A model generated the notes under the pieces. That model saw only the letters and a list, made by a program, of their open reading frames with translations, was not told the DNA's origin and ran no database searches. Source: CAZKDV01 sp964551645 (GTDB lineage: Bacteria > Bacteroidota > Bacteroidia > Bacteroidales > DTU049). From it: a stretch of DNA of 16,521 nt. Every line of letters begins with the position of its first letter. Within the stretch, counting starts at the first letter, position 1. The stretch is taken from assembly GCA_964551645.1 (NCBI GenBank), contig CAZKDV010000051.1:1-16521 (forward strand), given 5' to 3'. The position numbers and the translations under genes were made by a program. This document shows, one piece after another, positions 13,580 through 16,521 of the stretch.

Positions 13580-14353
13580 GTGAATATTGTAACAATTGTA
13601 GGTTTAGGAAATGTAGGCAGCCATTTAGCAATAGCTTTTCGCCAAAACTTATTTACTGTTTATGTTTGGGGTAGAAATCATTTTGAGGCAAGCGAATTTG
13701 CCAAGAATAATGATTGTATTTGCATAGATTCGTTAAGTAATATTCCTTATAATTCAGATTTGATTATATTAAGTGTTGCCGATACTGCTATTGGTGAACT
13801 TGTAGAGCTAATTTCAGATACTTCTTCGGTTGTAGTTCATACTGCAGGTTCTGTAAATATAGATGCTTTTGGCAAAACATGTCGAAATTACGGAGTATTG
13901 TACCCTTTGCAAAGTTTTAGAAAAGAAAGAAAATTAGAGTATCATTCAATTCCGGTTTTTATTGAAGGAAGTTCTCAAGAGGTATTAGATTTTATTGCCG
14001 ATTTTTGTAAAAAAGTATTTCCAATACAAACTAAAATGAATTCTGAAGCAAGAATGCAACTTCATTTGGCTGCTGTGTTTGCATCAAATTTTGTTAATGC
14101 TATTTATAATATGAGTTATGATATTGCTCAAAAACATAATATTGATTTTACATATTTATTGCCTTTGATAATTGAAACTGCCACTCGATTAAACTATGGT
14201 AGTCCTCAACAATTTCAAACAGGACCAGCACTACGGAGCGATAATTCGGTTGTAAACAAACATGTCGAAATGTTGAAAGAAGATAAAATGGTTCAAATAA
14301 TATATAAAGAGCTTACAAATTATATAAAAACTAAACATAATAAACATGAATGA
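13580..14353 (+). CDS. Rossmann-fold DUF2520-type NAD(P)-dependent oxidoreductase-like protein
   Basis: A 257-residue cytoplasmic protein with an N-terminal dinucleotide-binding fold (VGLGNVGSHLA, 7-17, then a basic WGRN at 30-33 after the second strand, which would suit NADP) and a helical C-terminal DUF2520 domain. Conserved blocks visible are LSVADTAI (64-71), VVHTAGS (85-91), GVLYPLQSF (105-113), AAVFASNFVNA (164-174) and TGPALRSD (214-221). The fold resembles ProC and F420-dependent NADP oxidoreductases, but the substrate of DUF2520 proteins is unknown to me. The start is GTG at 13580, the only codon that keeps the Rossmann strand MNIVTIVG and fits the promoter. Its last 8 bases overlap the KdsC-like gene, so the two are translationally linked. 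Confidence 0.85.
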   Translation: MNIVTIVGLGNVGSHLAIAFRQNLFTVYVWGRNHFEASEFAKNNDCICIDSLSNIPYNSDLIILSVADTAIGELVELISDTSSVVVHTAGSVNIDAFGKTCRNYGVLYPLQSFRKERKLEYHSIPVFIEGSSQEVLDFIADFCKKVFPIQTKMNSEARMQLHLAAVFASNFVNAIYNMSYDIAQKHNIDFTYLLPLIIETATRLNYGSPQQFQTGPALRSDNSVVNKHVEMLKEDKMVQIIYKELTNYIKTKHNKHE

Positions 14354-14867
14354 CTATAGAAGTAAACTGAAGCATATTACAACATTTGTTTTTGATTATG
14401 ATGGTGTACTTACTGATGGTAAAGTAATATTTACCGATGATGGTCAGTTGCTTAGAAATGGTAATGTAAAAGACGGATATGCAATACAGTTGGCTTTAAA
14501 ACTTGGTTATCGCATTGCAATAATTTCGGGTGCTGAAACAAAAGGAATGTTAAACAGATGTATTTTGTTAAATATTGATGATCGCTACTTAGGTGTTGAG
14601 GTGAAAAAGCTTGTATTTGAAGAGTTTATGAAAAAATATAATCTTACTAAAGACGAAATTGTATATATGGGAGATGATATTCCCGACTATGAGGTTATGA
14701 AGTTATCGGGTATTGCATGTTGTCCACTTGATGCAGCAAAAGACATTCGTGATATTGCAGATTTTATTTCAACTTATCCCGGAGGACATGGGTGTGTTAG
14801 AGATATAATAGAGCAAGTGTTGCGTGCCCAAGATAAATGGATGACTGATGAGTCATTTAGTTGGTAA
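14346..14867 (+). CDS. kdsC: KdsC-like HAD phosphatase (KDO-8-phosphate phosphatase family)
   Basis: A 173-residue C0-type HAD phosphatase without a cap. Motif I is FDYDGVLTDG, with nucleophile Asp17 and acid/base Asp19. Motif II is Ser61 (IISGAETK), the motif III lysine is at 87-88 (VEVKKL), and motif IV is GDDIPD (109-114). The family tail PGGHGCVRDIIE (145-156) closes the active site of the neighbouring subunit in KdsC tetramers. Length fits the family (about 170-190). KdsC removes phosphate from 3-deoxy-D-manno-octulosonate 8-phosphate for lipopolysaccharide core; related enzymes act on KDN or N-acylneuraminate 9-phosphate, so the sugar is inferred. No KdsA or KdsB gene is nearby. It overlaps the DUF2520 gene by 8 bases. 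Confidence 0.87.
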   Translation: MNDYRSKLKHITTFVFDYDGVLTDGKVIFTDDGQLLRNGNVKDGYAIQLALKLGYRIAIISGAETKGMLNRCILLNIDDRYLGVEVKKLVFEEFMKKYNLTKDEIVYMGDDIPDYEVMKLSGIACCPLDAAKDIRDIADFISTYPGGHGCVRDIIEQVLRAQDKWMTDESFSW

Positions 14868-14887
14868 TTTTTGTAAAAAAAATAGTG

Positions 14888-15811
14888 ATGAAAAGAGTTA
14901 TTTCATTCTTAAAATTATTCAGATATCAAAATCTGTTAATAATTATTTTGCTTTTTTATTTTGTCAGATACTTTATTATATGTCCTAGATATCTAACAAT
15001 GCAGTTTGATAATTTGTCATTTGTTTTATTTGTTCTCGGATATATTTTAATTGTTGCAGGCGGATATGCCATTAATGATTATTATGATATTGGAATTGAT
15101 GAAATTAATAAACCTGATAAAACAATTTTACGCAAAGAACTACCTCTTTCTTATGGGCAGTTGTCATATTTCATAACAACTATTTTTGGATTTATAATTT
15201 CGATATGGGCAATAATGCGCATTAATGCTCCCAAATTAATCTTTGTTCTGATTATTATCACATTATTGTTTTGGTTTTATTCAACTAAATATAAAAGAGA
15301 GTTTGTGTCGGGAAATATTGCAATTTCTATATTGGCAGCTGCAGGTGTAATGCTTCCATGGCTTTATGAACTTTTTGCCTCAATATACAATTTGGTAATT
15401 CCGACTAATCAACTGCAAATAACTATTATTGTCAGTATATATTCTGGATTTGCATTTTTATTGACTTTGATTCGTGAAATACTTAAAGATATTGCTGATA
15501 TTGAGGGAGATAAAGAGTTTGCTTGTACAACAATGCCGATTAAATTAGGGATTGCAAAAACAAAGAACATTTTATATGTTTTGAGTGCAGTATTGATAAT
15601 AGGATTAATAAGTATTTTGTACTGCTTATATAGATTTCAATATATGTATTTGTTTGTATTTACAGTTGTTTTAAGTATATTTTTATTGTATTTTTTCTTT
15701 TTGTTATATAAATCAAAAGAATTGAGCGATTATAAAAAGCTATCTGATATGCTTAAATTAATATTTCTTGCCGGTATTTTGTCCATGCAATTATTTTATC
15801 TTGAAGTATGA
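14888..15811 (+). CDS. UbiA-family membrane prenyltransferase
   Basis: A 307-residue integral membrane protein with about eight to nine hydrophobic helices. Both UbiA aspartate motifs are present: INDYYDIGIDEINKPDK (62-78, NDxxDxxxD) and DIADIEGD (201-208, DxxDxxGD). They bind Mg-prenyl diphosphate. Bacteroidota homologues at this gene position are usually annotated as geranylgeranylglycerol-phosphate geranylgeranyltransferase-like, from resemblance to archaeal ether-lipid enzymes; the actual acceptor is unproven. MenA is an alternative but has a different surrounding sequence. The ATG at 14888 is preferred; a TTG at 14861 would overlap the KdsC-like gene and add nine poorly conserved residues. 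It ends in a 4-bp ATGA overlap with maf. Confidence 0.85.
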   Translation: MKRVISFLKLFRYQNLLIIILLFYFVRYFIICPRYLTMQFDNLSFVLFVLGYILIVAGGYAINDYYDIGIDEINKPDKTILRKELPLSYGQLSYFITTIFGFIISIWAIMRINAPKLIFVLIIITLLFWFYSTKYKREFVSGNIAISILAAAGVMLPWLYELFASIYNLVIPTNQLQITIIVSIYSGFAFLLTLIREILKDIADIEGDKEFACTTMPIKLGIAKTKNILYVLSAVLIIGLISILYCLYRFQYMYLFVFTVVLSIFLLYFFFLLYKSKELSDYKKLSDMLKLIFLAGILSMQLFYLEV

Positions 15812-16407
15812 TGCTTACTGAAATATTATCTAATTATCGAGTTGTTCTTGCATCTGCAAGTCCACGAAGAAAGTTTCTTTTGTCGGAAATGGGAATTAAG
15901 TTTGACATAGTTACAACAGATGTTATAGAAGATTATGATGAAAATTTACATCCTTCGGAAGTAGCAATGTTTTTAAGTCAGAAAAAAGCATCATTTTTTT
16001 CAAAAAGCAATATGTCTGATAATGAATTAATTATCACTGTTGATACTTTGGTGTCTTTAAATGGAGAAATTATTTCAAAACCGAAAGATGAAAGTGAGGC
16101 AATATTGTTTTTGCAAAAACTTTCGGGAAATATGCACTATGTTTATTCAGGTGTTACATTAATGACAAAGATGAAACAACATACATTTCTATCTGAAACA
16201 AAAGTATATTTTAGAGTTCTTGAAAATGAAGAAATAGAGTATTATGTAGCTGAATTTAAGCCTTTTGATAAAGCAGGAGCTTATGGGGTTCAAGAATGGA
16301 TTGGTTATGTAGGCGTGGAAAGAATAGATGGCTCTTTTTTTAATGTTATGGGTTTGCCAACTACTGCCCTGTATAAAGAACTTCTTAAGTTTTTTGAAAA
16401 GCGTTAG
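15808..16407 (+). CDS. maf: Maf-family nucleoside triphosphate pyrophosphatase
   Basis: A 199-residue cytoplasmic protein. All Maf signatures are visible: the N-terminal phosphate-binding LASASPRRKFLL (14-25), the catalytic Asp79 in TVDTLV (the usual ADTxV), SKPKD with Lys91 (90-94), FDKAGAYGVQE (153-163), and IDGSFFNVMGLP (173-184). Bacterial Maf proteins hydrolyse dTTP, UTP and modified pyrimidine nucleotides to the monophosphate, with roles in house-cleaning and septation control. The sequence looks like the YhdE (dTTP/UTP) branch rather than YceF, but I am not certain. Two ATGs in a row (15808, 15811) are possible starts; the first gives a 4-bp overlap with the prenyltransferase. It is the last gene of the operon and is followed by a terminator. 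Confidence 0.92.
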   Translation: MMLTEILSNYRVVLASASPRRKFLLSEMGIKFDIVTTDVIEDYDENLHPSEVAMFLSQKKASFFSKSNMSDNELIITVDTLVSLNGEIISKPKDESEAILFLQKLSGNMHYVYSGVTLMTKMKQHTFLSETKVYFRVLENEEIEYYVAEFKPFDKAGAYGVQEWIGYVGVERIDGSFFNVMGLPTTALYKELLKFFEKR

Positions 16408-16420
16408 AATTATTTTATAA

Positions 16421-16452
16421 AAAAAGCGATGAAAATAAATTCATCGCTTTTT
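16421..16452 (+). terminator. Hairpin terminator of the DUF2520-KdsC-UbiA-Maf operon
   Basis: A perfect 13-bp stem (16421-16433 with 16440-16452; core AAAAAGCGATGAA) and a 6-base loop, ending in a T-run, 13 bases after the maf stop. Confidence 0.88.
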
Positions 16453-16521
16453 AATGTTTTATTGTGTTGTCTCGTCCTAACATAGCGTTACACTAAAAAC
16501 AAACATTATGAAAATAAACAA
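16453..16521 (+). other. Right-edge sequence, possible start of another gene or element
   Basis: The last 69 bases hold a locally more GC-rich stretch, CGTCCTAACATAGCGTTACAC (about 16474-16494), followed by an A-rich leader and an ATG at 16508 that stays open to the window end (MKIN...). No TAnnTTTG box precedes it. This could be the left end and first gene of an insertion sequence or an ordinary gene start; too little is visible to decide. Confidence 0.2.

Noticed and set aside
14861..14887. TTG-initiated extension of the prenyltransferase overlapping the KdsC-like gene
   Set aside because: It adds nine low-complexity residues; the ATG at 14888 begins right before the first conserved segment of the family.

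Overview
The window is AT-rich (roughly 30% GC by eye) and reads as a chromosomal segment of a member of the Bacteroidota. Three things support this. Nearly every transcription unit starts just downstream of a TAnnTTTG box, the -7 element of this phylum. Start codons lack clear Shine-Dalgarno sequences. The gene content also fits: SPII lipoproteins with loose lipoboxes, signal peptides cleaved before Gln, a DUF2520-KdsC-UbiA-Maf gene cluster and an LtaS-like alkaline-phosphatase-fold protein. I cannot name a genus. No rRNA, tRNA, CRISPR array or complete mobile element was seen, and no gene-free stretch exceeds 300 bases.

Layout, left to right. (1) 1-2640: a minus-strand gene for an 821-residue four-part sulfur-handling fusion (CoA-disulfide-reductase-type flavoprotein, rhodanese, TusA, DsrE2), bounded by a hairpin terminator at 18-56. 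(2) 2666-3613, minus: an isolated family-2 glycosyltransferase. (3) 3780-5668, plus: a two-gene type II restriction-modification cassette closely resembling EcoRV (endonuclease, then Dam-type adenine methyltransferase, overlapping by 4 bp), predicted to act on GATATC. (4) 5829-6892, minus: a two-gene operon of an FlK-type hotdog thioesterase and a secreted protein of unknown function. (5) 7093-8526: a plus-strand class IV aminotransferase converging on a minus-strand rhomboid protease gene that is broken by a 14-bp tandem duplication. (6) 8668-10492: an uncharacterised secreted protein, a small coiled-coil lipoprotein with C-terminal decapeptide repeats, and a convergent EGF-like lipoprotein, with two separate hairpin terminators between the last two. 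(7) 10626-13496, plus: an LtaS-like membrane phosphotransferase/sulfatase-fold protein and a YegS/DgkB-type lipid kinase with a TTG start. (8) 13580-16407, plus: a tight operon of DUF2520 Rossmann protein, KdsC-like phosphatase, UbiA-family prenyltransferase and Maf nucleotide pyrophosphatase, closed by a terminator at 16421-16452. The last ~70 bases may begin another element.

Most of the region is ordinary core and envelope metabolism. The points most worth a second look are the rhomboid gene frameshifted by an exact tandem duplication (reading through it restores the catalytic histidine), the EcoRV-like cassette with its endonuclease-first order and no visible control gene, the repeat-tailed lipoprotein, and the thioesterase/secreted-protein operon. 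I found no clearly new multi-gene system.
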